From contig CAZTYW010000011.1 of the NCBI GenBank assembly GCA_964617695.1, forward strand, positions 1-37,316: a DNA stretch of 37,316 bases. Direction: 5' to 3'. Each line of letters begins with the position of its first letter. Position 1 is the stretch's first letter. The notes under the pieces are model-generated. The model searched no databases. It was not told the origin of the DNA and saw only the letters and a list, made by a program, of their open reading frames with translations. Made by a program: the position numbers and the translations under genes. The DNA comes from CAZTYW01 sp964617695 (GTDB lineage Bacteria > Chloroflexota > Dehalococcoidia > UBA2247 > RBG-13-53-26). This document shows, in pieces, positions 1 through 7,746 of the stretch.

Positions 1-71
1 CAGTCAGGTAGCCATCACGGCCAGGTTCCCTGCGAAATGGCCTTCTGATAGGACAACTGGTTTGTGATGGC

Positions 72-140
72 AATGTAACCCGGCTGTAACCCATCCGTAA
101 CTTTCCTTAACCGACCGTTAACACTGGTGCTGGTACCCTT
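72..140 (+). promoter_or_regulatory. Tandem TAAC operator array with -10-like element
   Basis: Five TAAC cores begin at 76, 87, 98, 108 and 119, so spacing is 11, 11, 10 and 11 bases. A TACCCTT element follows at 134-140 and could be the -10. Direct repeats with one-helical-turn spacing in place of a -35 are the classic layout of PhoB/OmpR-activated promoters. The same layout recurs at 4513-4581 with every landmark displaced by exactly 4441 bases (AATGTAACCC, CTTAACCG, TACCCTT). It lies upstream of the small protein at 209 and the exosortase at 566. The binding regulator is not identified; one of the two OmpR-type regulators nearby is the obvious candidate. Confidence 0.72.
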
Positions 141-208
141 GAATTGGCATGTGCAAGTGCCAGTTGGGATCAAGCAAAATCGGGCCGGTCGCCTGCGAGG
201 AAATCTGG

Positions 209-421
209 ATGGAGAATGCCAGCGGAAAAGACGATGCCTTGAAGCGCCGTGCCTATGTAGCCGAAGCGCTGGTCAGAGAGCTTCAGACAGGCGTCATCAT
301 GTGCGACTCGGGTTACTACATACCCAAGGCTGGTACCTTCTTGACCGATGACCAGGCCCAGCGTTTGCTGGATGACCCGCGCCTGATGGAGAAACTCAAA
401 GAGAGATTGGGGCAAACGTGA
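209..421 (+). CDS. Small hypothetical protein, 70 aa
   Basis: This is an unrecognised 70-residue soluble protein. I chose the ATG at 209 because GAGG lies 8 bases upstream; an in-frame ATG at 149 has no visible ribosome binding site. The protein is charged and mostly helical in character, with a central segment (MCDSGYYIPKAGTF) and a C-terminal stretch (residues about 47-70) rich in Leu, Lys and Arg that resembles a helix. It has no signal peptide or membrane segment. It is the first gene after the TAAC operator array and precedes the exosortase by 144 bases, so it may be co-regulated with it. No function is proposed. Confidence 0.5.
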   Translation: MENASGKDDALKRRAYVAEALVRELQTGVIMCDSGYYIPKAGTFLTDDQAQRLLDDPRLMEKLKERLGQT

Positions 422-565
422 CCGGTGGTACTTCAACCATCGTATTGCCCCAAACGCCGGCATCATGCGGGCGAAAGGACTGCCAGCGGAGCAGACCGAA
501 GACCCAGGCGGGAATACAGACCTTAGACTCATAGCAGCTAAGGGCAGACGGCTAGTGGAGAAGCG

Positions 566-1108
566 ATGGTGAAGGGTTCCTCTGGCGCCAACAACACCGA
601 TCGCCACAGGCGGCACCGCTCAGTCCGCTTCTTCATAGTCCTGTTTTGTGTATTTCTCGCTTTTGCCATTGCCTACCTCAAGTTCCGCCGCAGTGCTATA
701 CTGACGCCATTTCTGGCCCTCAATGCCAGGGTGGCCAGCTACGTTTTGAACCTCTTCGGCGCCTCGGCTGATGCGGACGGCGCAACACTTGTTGTCGCCG
801 GCTCCTCTTTTCAGGTCATAACCGAATGTACCAGCATTATCCCCACTGCCATCTACGTGTCTGCAGTGATGGCGTGGCACTCGACAACCAGAGAGAAGCT
901 GATCGGCCTCGCCATCGGCGTTGTGGCTTTGTTCTTCGTCAACGTTCTCCGCATAATCAGTCTTTGCTACGCTGCCTCTGCATACCCCGAACAGCTTCAT
1001 GTGTTTCACATCTTTGTCTGGCCAGCGGTGCTGATTGTGCTCACAGTCGGCCTCTGGCTGCTTTGGGCGGAGAGACTGGTTCGCACCCCAACGGAGAAGC
1101 CGGGATAA
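566..1108 (+). CDS. Exosortase/archaeosortase family transpeptidase
   Basis: This is a 180-residue multi-pass membrane protein with the exosortase/archaeosortase layout. The family cleaves C-terminal PEP-CTERM-like sorting tails and transfers the protein to an outer-surface anchor. The catalytic set is visible: Cys88 in ECTSI, Arg129 in NVLRII and His148 in FHIFVWP. Hydrophobic segments lie at roughly residues 20-38, 90-104, 112-135 and 150-168. At 180 residues it is a short family member without extra domains. GGAGAAG precedes the ATG. It is downstream of the TAAC operator array and of the small gene at 209. No protein in the window ends in a recognisable hydrophobic sorting tail followed by basic residues, so its substrate is elsewhere or unrecognised. 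Confidence 0.85.
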   Translation: MVKGSSGANNTDRHRRHRSVRFFIVLFCVFLAFAIAYLKFRRSAILTPFLALNARVASYVLNLFGASADADGATLVVAGSSFQVITECTSIIPTAIYVSAVMAWHSTTREKLIGLAIGVVALFFVNVLRIISLCYAASAYPEQLHVFHIFVWPAVLIVLTVGLWLLWAERLVRTPTEKPG

Positions 1109-1211
1109 GCGTAGGCGAAGGAGCACTTTGAACCTGCGAGTTCCTGACACAGAGAGGTGACTACCCAGACGAGGGGGAAGCCGTGGCGGCAGACGCTGCA
1201 GGGTTCAGGAC

Positions 1212-1240
1212 TTGACAAAAGGATCACCCCGTGGTATCCC
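1212..1240 (+). promoter_or_regulatory. Possible promoter in the 1109-1601 gap
   Basis: TTGACA at 1212-1217 is followed after 17 bases by TATCCC at 1235-1240. The -35 is perfect and the -10 is poor. This is the only promoter-like signal I see in the 493-base gene-free stretch between the exosortase and the response regulator. If used, it would give a leader of about 350 bases ahead of the regulator. I see no convincing small gene, terminator or RNA gene in that stretch. Confidence 0.35.
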
Positions 1241-1601
1241 CATTGTGTCAGACAGTGTCGCATACCACGATAGTGTAGCGCACGTTTCTCATACGAGACT
1301 GGGCACGACGGGTAGCCGGGGAATCGTAAGGCAGATGAATCGGAACCACTGACATAGCTGGTTGGCCGGGTGCAAGATTAGGAGCTAGAGCGGTTTGACA
1401 CAGGAGGTCATGATTTGCACCCGTGGCGCTACGGACCACAGGCTCAGGCAACCTAAAGGTGTACACGGGTGTCTCTTGGATTGCTGATGCTGAGTGCGGC
1501 GTAGCCAGTCCCCACAACAGCCAAACAGGGCATCTGATGTCCACCAGAGTGCCTTCTGTGGTTCGTAGCGCACCAGCTCCGGTTTGGAAGGGGGGACGGG
1601 A

Positions 1602-2312
1602 ATGAAGGTACTGGTTATTGAGGATGACCCCGACGTATTTGAGGCTGTGTCACTCTGCCTTCGCATGGGATGGCCCCAAGCCAATTTGATCACAACGGAC
1701 CAGGGAGGGCGCGGCGTTGAGTTGGTAGAGACCGAGTCCCCCGATGTGGTGCTGCTAGACCTGGTGCTCCCGGACATGAACGGCTTTGACGTCCTGTCCG
1801 AAGTACGCTCGTTCTCCAACGTGCCCGTCATAATTGTCAGCGTCAAAGGCGAGGAGATAGAGCGAGTCAGAGGCCTCGAGCTTGGGGCTGACGACTACAT
1901 AGTCAAGCCGTTCAGCCATATGGAGCTGTTGGCGCGAACCAGAGCGGTGCTCCGCCGCAGCAACGTTGAGGACTCAACGCTGCCCGCAACTTTCGAGTGT
2001 GCCGGACTCGTCATCAACTTCAGATCCCAGGAAGTGAAACTGTTTGGTGACGAGATAAAGCTGACTCCCACCGAATACAAGTTGCTGTGTCAACTGGCCG
2101 GCAACGCCGGAAGAACGGTCTCTCAGAAAGTGCTGATCGAGAAAGTCTGGGGAGAAGAGTACCTGGACGCTCCTAATGTCCTCAAGGTCCATGTTCATCG
2201 GTTGAGACGCAAACTGCGAGACAATGTCAAGAACCCCAGGACAATTGTGACTGTCTCTGGCCGGGGTTACAGGTTTCAGTTGTCGAACCAGCCGTCTCTC
2301 CCCCAGGCATAG
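1602..2312 (+). CDS. OmpR/PhoB-family response regulator
   Basis: This 236-residue protein has a receiver domain (about 1-115) and an OmpR-type winged-helix DNA-binding domain (about 132-230). The receiver looks functional: acidic pocket E7/D8/D9, phosphoacceptor D53 in LLDLVLPDMNG, Ser80 in the switch Ser/Thr position and Lys102 in YIVKPF. The output domain carries LTPTEYKLL, the recognition-helix region with HVHRLRRKL, and the wing SGRGYRF. I chose ATG 1602 over an in-frame ATG at 1584 because GGGGGGA lies just upstream. No histidine kinase is adjacent, so it is an orphan here. Its DNA-binding family suits the 11-bp direct-repeat arrays at 72-140 and 4513-4581, but that link is inference. 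Confidence 0.93.
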   Translation: MKVLVIEDDPDVFEAVSLCLRMGWPQANLITTDQGGRGVELVETESPDVVLLDLVLPDMNGFDVLSEVRSFSNVPVIIVSVKGEEIERVRGLELGADDYIVKPFSHMELLARTRAVLRRSNVEDSTLPATFECAGLVINFRSQEVKLFGDEIKLTPTEYKLLCQLAGNAGRTVSQKVLIEKVWGEEYLDAPNVLKVHVHRLRRKLRDNVKNPRTIVTVSGRGYRFQLSNQPSLPQA

Positions 2313-2366
2313 CCGAGCACGAGTGCCTTTCCGAGCAGCGTTTCGGCCATCACGTTACCGGCAGGT

Positions 2367-2380
2367 CACGGGTTCCCGTG
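2367..2380. repeat. Small perfect inverted repeat after the response regulator
   Basis: CACGGG and CCCGTG are separated by TT, giving a six-base-pair stem with a very tight loop. No T-tract follows, so it is not a standard intrinsic terminator. It is the only structured element I can point to between the regulator stop and the promoter at 2642. The rest of the 2313-2640 stretch shows no convincing gene. Confidence 0.25.
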
Positions 2381-2641
2381 CCTGTTCCCGTGTGCAGCGG
2401 GACGAAACAAGCAGACAAGGCCGGCGCTGAACAGGGTATGGTGACAGTCCCCTCCAGGCAACCCTAATGCGGGATTGTTGCCGCGGTGCATCAAGAAAAG
2501 CCTACGAGTTCACTGTTTCTCCTCAATTAAGGGCCATCAGCGGCTGCCGGCTACCGAAATCCACCGGCCAGGGTGAGCATGGCAGCATCTCATAGTCGTG
2601 GAGTGCGTACAGGAAGCCGAGGTGGCCATTTTGACAGCGGG

Positions 2642-2650
2642 TGGTATAAT
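2642..2650 (+). promoter_or_regulatory. Extended -10 promoter for the FtsZ-PAS gene
   Basis: TGGTATAAT is a perfect extended -10 (TGnTATAAT). A TTGACA at 2631-2636 is only 8 bases upstream, too close to be its -35, and the correctly spaced position (2622-2627) is GTGGCC, so the promoter would depend on the extended element. It lies 55 bases before the chosen ATG at 2706. The same extended -10 motif appears on the minus strand ahead of the CBS gene. Confidence 0.6.
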
Positions 2651-2705
2651 TGTCGCCAACAAATCGGTTGGCGAAGCCAACCATAACAAAGGGCAGAGGA
2701 GAAAC

Positions 2706-4325
2706 ATGGCAGAAACAACTTTCAGGCCCGTACCTTGCAGTATCAAGGCGATAGGAGTAGGTGGAGGGGGCTGCAATGCCATTAACCGCATGGTAAGGGC
2801 TGAGATCCATGGCGCAGCGTTCATTGCCATCAACACAGATGCGCAGGCTCTGATGTCTAACGAAGCACCGACCCGCATCCAGATGGGCGAGCGCGAATCG
2901 AAGGGATTGGGCGTGGGAGGTGACCCGGAACGTGGGGAACGATGCGCCCGTGAAAGCCTGGAGGACCTGCGGGAGGTGGCCACCGGGGCCAACATAGTCT
3001 TCATCACCGCGGGGATGGGCGGGGGCACGGGCACCGGGGCATCGCCGCTGATCGCTCGGCTGGCAAGGGAAAGTGGAGCTCTGACCATTGCCATAGTCAC
3101 CCGGCCCTTCGACTTTGAGCTGGCGCGTCGGCAGCAGATTGCCGACGAGGGTATCAGGCACCTTTCTGCCGAATGCGACGCCATGATTGTGATACAGAAC
3201 GAACGGCTGCTTGCGATCACGGGACAGGAAGCAACCGTAGACAATGCCTTCAAGATGGCAGACGAAGTCCTGATGATGGCCGTCCGCACCATCACCGAGG
3301 TGATTACAGTCCCCGGGCTGATAAACGTAGATGTGGCCGATGTCAAGTCCATTCTGGGCAACGCCGGACTTTGCTGGCTCTCCATTGGCCGAGGTAGCGG
3401 CCAGAAAAGGACGACCGAGGCTATGCGGGCAGCCGTTTCCAGCAACCTGATAGACGTGCCCATAAATGGCGCTACAGGTGTGCTGTACATTGTCTCTGGG
3501 CCTCCCGACCTGTCTCTCAATGAAGTTGGAGAGGCAGCCAACGTGGTGCAGGCAGCAGTGAATGAAGAAGCCAATGTAATCTTCGGCGTAACGTTCGACG
3601 CAAGACTGGGCAGCGATGTGACAGTCACACTGATAGCTACGGGTTTCACTTCCGCCGAGGAGCTGGAGGCAGCACGCCGCGATGAAGAGTTTCGTGACGT
3701 GATCGACGGGCTGGAATCAGACGAGTCAAGACTGGACTCGCCCGCTTTCGCTCGCCGCCCTGTCTCCCTGCGTCGGCTGGCGAGAAAGCATACTTCGGAA
3801 GCAGCCGATGCTCTGGACGAACACGAAGAGCTGAGTAAAGGGCTGCTTGAAGTCGTTGGCGAAACGCTGGAGAGCAGCGCTGCACCGATGGAATCGCCAG
3901 ACCATGTGTTGCCTGCCAGAGCGATGAAAACCAGTCTGGACACCCTGCCGGTGGAGATTGTGCTGGCAGACAGCAACGACGTAGTGGCGTACTTCAACAA
4001 GGAGACCGATAGCAGGATGTTCCTGAGAACCCGCATAGGCAAGAGAATACACGACGGATATCCTGAGGAAAGCGTGCATTTCGTGGACGAGATCCTGGAA
4101 GAATTCAAAAGCGGCAGGGCAGACACGGCGGAGTTCGAGGTCGATGTACGCAACAGGAGATTCCACATCTGTTTTCTGGCATTGCACGACAGTGCTGGAG
4201 AATACCTGGGCTGTGTAGAGATAAGCCAGCAGATAGCCCACCCCCTGGAACTGGAGGAACCCAAAGTCATACACAGCCTGGACAGAGGTCCCTGGAGTAG
4301 AGAAGCACTCTGGGCGCGCACCTGA
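2706..4325 (+). CDS. ftsZ: FtsZ-family GTPase with C-terminal PAS domain
   Basis: This 539-residue protein joins a full FtsZ GTPase (about 10-315) to a polar linker and a PAS-like domain (about 409-515). FtsZ assembles the division ring at midcell. Visible motifs are the N-terminal glycine loop (GVGGGGCNAINRM), the tubulin signature GGGTGTG at 105-111 and the T7 synergy loop NVDVAD at 207-212 with both acidic residues, so GTP binding and hydrolysis look intact. The usual C-terminal conserved peptide that binds FtsA/SepF/ZipA is absent. The tail instead resembles the PAS domain of DUF438 proteins (LDTLPVEIV, VAYFNKE, SVHFVDEILEEFKSG, GEYLGCVEISQQI). I chose ATG 2706 over an in-frame ATG at 2598 because AGAGGAGA precedes it, homology starts there and the promoter lies between the two. 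Whether this is the main or an accessory FtsZ cannot be told here. Confidence 0.9.
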   Translation: MAETTFRPVPCSIKAIGVGGGGCNAINRMVRAEIHGAAFIAINTDAQALMSNEAPTRIQMGERESKGLGVGGDPERGERCARESLEDLREVATGANIVFITAGMGGGTGTGASPLIARLARESGALTIAIVTRPFDFELARRQQIADEGIRHLSAECDAMIVIQNERLLAITGQEATVDNAFKMADEVLMMAVRTITEVITVPGLINVDVADVKSILGNAGLCWLSIGRGSGQKRTTEAMRAAVSSNLIDVPINGATGVLYIVSGPPDLSLNEVGEAANVVQAAVNEEANVIFGVTFDARLGSDVTVTLIATGFTSAEELEAARRDEEFRDVIDGLESDESRLDSPAFARRPVSLRRLARKHTSEAADALDEHEELSKGLLEVVGETLESSAAPMESPDHVLPARAMKTSLDTLPVEIVLADSNDVVAYFNKETDSRMFLRTRIGKRIHDGYPEESVHFVDEILEEFKSGRADTAEFEVDVRNRRFHICFLALHDSAGEYLGCVEISQQIAHPLELEEPKVIHSLDRGPWSREALWART

Positions 4326-4365
4326 GCGCTATTGACGCAAACAAGATTCAAACGTTGTAGAACTT

Positions 4366-4396
4366 GCGGGGCCCAAGAGGGCCCCGCTTCCTTTTT
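4366..4396 (+). terminator. Intrinsic terminator after the FtsZ-PAS gene
   Basis: A perfect 9-bp GC stem (GCGGGGCCC / GGGCCCCGC) with loop AAGA is followed by TTCCTTTTT. It starts 40 bases past the stop codon. It separates the FtsZ-PAS gene from the operator array and second regulator downstream. Confidence 0.92.
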
Positions 4397-4512
4397 CCGG
4401 GCGTGTGGCATAGTTGGCCGGCGCGGAATGCGCTCAAACCGGCTGTCACAGCGCCAATCGTTCCACCCCTTGCCTGCGGACTCTCGCACAGCCTTAATTT
4501 TCGGCTTGCTGT

Positions 4513-4581
4513 AATGTAACCCTCTCGCGACGCTGCTGTTACCTGGCTTAACCGGCTCGTAATCCGCGGCGTGCTACCCTT
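4513..4581 (+). promoter_or_regulatory. Second copy of the TAAC operator array
   Basis: TAAC-like cores lie at 4517 (TAAC), 4539 (TTAC), 4549 (TAAC) and 4560 (TAAT); the expected unit at about 4528 is degenerate. TACCCTT follows at 4575-4581. AATGTAACCC, CTTAACCG and TACCCTT are each exactly 4441 bases from their counterparts in the array at 72-140, although most intervening bases differ. Conserved geometry without overall identity argues for a functional regulator-bound promoter rather than a recent duplication. It lies 91 bases upstream of the GTG start of the second response regulator. Confidence 0.72.
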
Positions 4582-4672
4582 AAGTCGACGCGTTACGGCC
4601 TCAGGCAAAACTCTCCCCGCGATCCGCTTGAACAGGCCAAACCCAGTCCATGAGTCTAACAGGGGGTGATCA

Positions 4673-5431
4673 GTGCCGCGGAGGGCCATCGTCGTAAGCG
4701 ACGCCTTGGACGTTCTTCACTCGTTAAACCCCGCTCTAGTCAACCAAGGATTCTCGTTGCTATGTTTCCGCGATGGCATCGAAGGCACCAAGAAGGTCTA
4801 TGAAACGCTTCCTGACCTGGTGATCATGGAAGACCGGCTGTCGGCTACGGATTCAGTGGACTTGTGCTCCCAGATCGGACAGTTGTCGTGTATACCCATC
4901 ATTCTGCTCGGCCTCGAAAACGGATACTCCGAGATCGTGAGCGCGCTGCAGCGCGGGGCAGACTTCTATTTGTCTCGCCCCTTCAGCATCCCCGAACTGG
5001 TGGCGAGGGTCAGGTCTTTGCTTCGGCGTGAGAGACAGCCGTTGGAGAGCGCACGCCGGGTCCTCAATGTCGATGAATTGAGCGCACGAATAAGAGACCG
5101 CAACATCAAGCTCACACGCACTGAGTTCCGCCTCCTGGCCTACATGATGTTGAACACCGGCCGCGTCATCCCGGTGGGTGAACTGCTGCCGCAGGTCTGG
5201 CCAGGAGAACGGGTCACCGGCGAACTGTTGAGATTCCACATCTCCAGGCTACGGCGGAAACTGGATAACGGTGCCCCTCGGACCATCTTCAATCACCGGG
5301 GCATCGGCTACCGGCTTGCCTATGACCCGGAGGCACCGGTTTCTTCAGACGTTTACCAGCAAGCGACTCCAATGTCACTAAGCCCTGAGTCAAGCCGAGA
5401 GGCATTAGCGACTGGTCGGTCGGGGCGATAA
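4673..5431 (+). CDS. Atypical OmpR-family regulator with degenerate receiver
   Basis: This 252-residue protein has an OmpR layout: receiver about 1-118, winged helix about 130-225 (LTRTEFRLL, FHISRLRRKL, HRGIGYRL), then a Ser-rich tail. The GTG at 4673 is preceded by AGGGGGTGAT. The receiver has lost its chemistry: the phosphoacceptor Asp is Glu53, the switch Thr/Ser is Gly80 and the invariant Lys is Arg102; the N-terminal acidic cluster is reduced to Asp10. Glu at the phosphosite can mimic the phosphorylated state in some regulators, so this one may act without a kinase; that is inference. It follows the TAAC array, which it may bind, and precedes three secreted fibre-like proteins. Confidence 0.9.
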   Translation: MPRRAIVVSDALDVLHSLNPALVNQGFSLLCFRDGIEGTKKVYETLPDLVIMEDRLSATDSVDLCSQIGQLSCIPIILLGLENGYSEIVSALQRGADFYLSRPFSIPELVARVRSLLRRERQPLESARRVLNVDELSARIRDRNIKLTRTEFRLLAYMMLNTGRVIPVGELLPQVWPGERVTGELLRFHISRLRRKLDNGAPRTIFNHRGIGYRLAYDPEAPVSSDVYQQATPMSLSPESSREALATGRSGR

Positions 5432-5587
5432 GACACTGTCAGGCAGAGGCAGGGAGACACAGACAGATATACAAGGCGGGATAAGGCGACGGAGGGGTGC
5501 GGAGACAACCTGGACTGATCTGTGCCACCGTCTTGTGTATGGAACCCCGGCCTCGACCTGAAAGAGGAACGAAGGAGGTAAGAGCAG

Positions 5588-6226
5588 ATGAAGAGAGTAG
5601 GTATTTTAGGCCTGGTAGTCGTCCTGGCGCTGGCGGTGGTTGGCATAGGCTTCGGCCACTGGAGCAAGATGCTGTACATAAACGGCACGGTAGATACCGG
5701 TGAACTGAACCTCTGCTTCTTCTCCGCCATCTCCAACGACAGCGGGGTGACGATTGACCCAGGCAAGGACAAGCACGTGGGCACAACGGAGGTCTACTGC
5801 GCTGATCCCTGGGACCCGGAGCAGCCGGGACCAGTCGTGCCGTGCCAGCAGGCCATAATGATGGTGGTCGAGAATGCGTATCCCTGCTATGAGGCCGGCA
5901 TCGAATACATGATATGGAATGTGGGCACGATTCCAGCCAAGATCCAGAGCATAAAGATCAATGGCACACCGGTGGTGCCGGGCCAGACCGTGACCATAGG
6001 CTGGCTGGAGATAACGCACACCACGCTGGAAGTGGGAACGCAAATAGACCCTGAGGATCCGCCGGTGCCTGGTGGCCAGATAATGGTACCGGGTGACCTG
6101 CACATCCACGTGCTGCAGGAGTATGACGACGACGGCGATCCCCAGACAGACCCGGTCCTCACGCCCGAGAACGCTTCCATGAGCTTCGTGGTCGAGATCG
6201 AAGCCGTCCAGTGGAACAATATGTAA
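5588..6226 (+). CDS. SipW-dependent TasA/CalY-like secreted protein 1
   Basis: This 212-residue protein has an N-terminal hydrophobic signal (about 4-22) followed by GHWSKMLYINGTVDTGEL, the pattern of SipW-processed TasA/CalY-type proteins, which form surface fibres or S-layer-like material. The mature region is beta-rich and acidic, with a PCYEAGIEY motif and a C-terminal strand (VEIEAVQWNN) shared with the next gene. Identification rests on the signal region and on the signal peptidase gene at 7747; the mature part is not recognised. A strong AAGGAGGT lies 7 bases before the ATG. The 156-base gap upstream contains no clear promoter, so it may be read from the regulator promoter near 4575. 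Confidence 0.8.
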   Translation: MKRVGILGLVVVLALAVVGIGFGHWSKMLYINGTVDTGELNLCFFSAISNDSGVTIDPGKDKHVGTTEVYCADPWDPEQPGPVVPCQQAIMMVVENAYPCYEAGIEYMIWNVGTIPAKIQSIKINGTPVVPGQTVTIGWLEITHTTLEVGTQIDPEDPPVPGGQIMVPGDLHIHVLQEYDDDGDPQTDPVLTPENASMSFVVEIEAVQWNNM

Positions 6227-6244
6227 GCTAGGTCGAGTCAGAGT

Positions 6245-6282
6245 GCGAGAGCCCTACACCGCAGTGGGATGAGGGCTCTCGC
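6245..6282 (+). other. Long intergenic hairpin between secreted-protein genes
   Basis: A perfect 11-bp inverted repeat (GCGAGAGCCCT / AGGGCTCTCGC) encloses a 16-base loop, starting 18 bases past the first secreted-protein stop. There is no T-tract, so a simple intrinsic terminator is unlikely. It could stabilise the upstream message or partially attenuate transcription, giving unequal expression of the fibre proteins. Confidence 0.65.
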
Positions 6283-6343
6283 CAAACCTCCTCAAATCAT
6301 ACCAGAGGCGGTTGAAAGGACTGAGAGGTACAGGTGAAGGGAT

Positions 6344-6889
6344 ATGGTAGGTAAAGGGAACCTCTCGAGGACAGGCATCCTATGCCTGGTGCTGACGCTC
6401 TGCCTGGCTGGACTGGGTGCCGGCTACGCTCACTGGAACAAGAGCCTGGACATTAATGGCATCGTTGAGACGGGCGAAGTCGACGTGGAGTTCCTGCAGT
6501 GCAATGTCACCGAGATCAATGACCCCGTGGGCATCGGCCAAATCACCGCGCTCTGCAATGACACTGATGGTGACGGTGACCTCGACGCCATGGTGGTCAG
6601 GATGGCCAATGTCACGGCATGCTACGAGGCGGAGGTGACATTCGACGTGCACAACAACGGCTCAGTGCCGGTGGTAGTGAAAAAGATAGACATCCTCGTG
6701 GACGACACGCCATCAGGGTCGCCTGCTTTTGACATCGTGCTCCAGGGCATAGCTCCTGGGGACGAGATCGATCCCTGCGACTCGAAGTCTTGCACCTTGT
6801 CCGTCCATGTCATAACGGACGAACAAGGGTGCTACGACTTCAGCATAGAGATCGAGGTGGCGAACTGGAATGAGGGGGGTGGCCCATGA
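6344..6889 (+). CDS. SipW-dependent TasA/CalY-like secreted protein 2
   Basis: This 181-residue paralogue has signal segment about 10-28, then AHWNKSLDINGIVETGEV, the same post-signal motif as the preceding gene. An aspartate-rich loop DTDGDGDLD at about 73-81 resembles a calcium-binding turn. The centre has ACYEAEVTFDVHNNGSVPV, matching the first protein's CYEAG region, and the end has SIEIEVANWN. Extra cysteines (C53, C71, C93 and others) suggest disulfides outside the cell. The stop codon overlaps the next ATG (ATGA), so the two are translationally coupled. The ATG at 6344 has only weak GAAGGGAT upstream. Signal-peptide class is confident; fibre formation is inferred. Confidence 0.8.
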   Translation: MVGKGNLSRTGILCLVLTLCLAGLGAGYAHWNKSLDINGIVETGEVDVEFLQCNVTEINDPVGIGQITALCNDTDGDGDLDAMVVRMANVTACYEAEVTFDVHNNGSVPVVVKKIDILVDDTPSGSPAFDIVLQGIAPGDEIDPCDSKSCTLSVHVITDEQGCYDFSIEIEVANWNEGGGP

Positions 6890-7587
6890 GATCCAGCATC
6901 AGAAGACTATCCCTCTTGATAATCGTCCTGACGGTTTGTGTCGCCATCGTGGGTGCAGGCTATGGCCACTGGTCTGAGAGCCTGACAATCGATGGACAGG
7001 GTTGCGTTTTCGGAGAACTCTGCTACGAGTGGGTCGAGCAGGAGGTCAATGATTACCCCGGACACCCAGGTGGCCCCGTTCCGGGGGCTGACGAGACGAT
7101 TGGTGACGGGTTCACAGAGCCGCGGTTCTTCCTGGACAAGGACGTGGGATGGAATGAGTGCTTCCTCATAGACACGGATGGTGACGGCCTTCGAGACACC
7201 ATCGAGTTTCGGGTCCATAACGCTTACCCCAGCTACTTCGGCAAGGTAGTCGGGACGCTCTGGAATTGCTCGGACGTTCCCATACTGATAGACGCGGTCT
7301 ACGTTACTTATCCGCAGTATCCTGGTGATCCGTATGGGCCATACGATTGGGTCTCTTACCAGGGATCGGAGACGCCACCACCTCCTCCTCCCATCGTCAA
7401 TGCACCACCATTTCCTCATCCCCCCGAGTTTGAGGTCCAGTGGATGAACGGTGCGTGGACACTGCCCATCGTGGTTCCCGCCAAGGGGTCAAAGCTTTTC
7501 GGTGCCGGGGTGCATATCCTCCAGCCCGCGGCCCAGGGAGCCGAATACGTGTTCCGCGTGAGCATACGTGTATCCGCGGCGACGTAA
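6886..7587 (+). CDS. SipW-dependent TasA/CalY-like secreted protein 3
   Basis: This 233-residue protein has signal segment about 8-25 and the post-signal motif GHWSESLTIDG, shared with the two preceding genes. It lacks the TGE motif at the usual place. A DTDGDGLRD turn lies at 96-104. An NAYPSY region aligns with the CYEA region of the others, and a proline-rich stretch (about 162-180) has no counterpart in them. The C-terminus differs from the VEIEV/NWN end of the first two. The start overlaps the previous stop by four bases. It may be a cap, adaptor or minor subunit of a shared surface structure; that role is inference. Confidence 0.77.
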   Translation: MRSSIRRLSLLIIVLTVCVAIVGAGYGHWSESLTIDGQGCVFGELCYEWVEQEVNDYPGHPGGPVPGADETIGDGFTEPRFFLDKDVGWNECFLIDTDGDGLRDTIEFRVHNAYPSYFGKVVGTLWNCSDVPILIDAVYVTYPQYPGDPYGPYDWVSYQGSETPPPPPPIVNAPPFPHPPEFEVQWMNGAWTLPIVVPAKGSKLFGAGVHILQPAAQGAEYVFRVSIRVSAAT

Positions 7588-7746
7588 CCTTGTCAGGCGC
7601 AAGGCAGTACCTGCCACGAGTTAGAGAAGACATAGCAGAGGCAAGGTACCATGACCTCGAAGAAGCTGAACGTTGGGCGAGGTGGCCGACATGGGGCCGC
7701 CTCGCTCAGCTTCTATTCAAGGCACGACCGCTCGAAATGATGTCAG

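Noticed and set aside
2537..4489. 650-codon open frame on the minus strand opposite the FtsZ-PAS gene
   Set aside because: Its Ser/Arg/Leu-rich translation has no motifs and mirrors the codon bias of the real gene on the plus strand.
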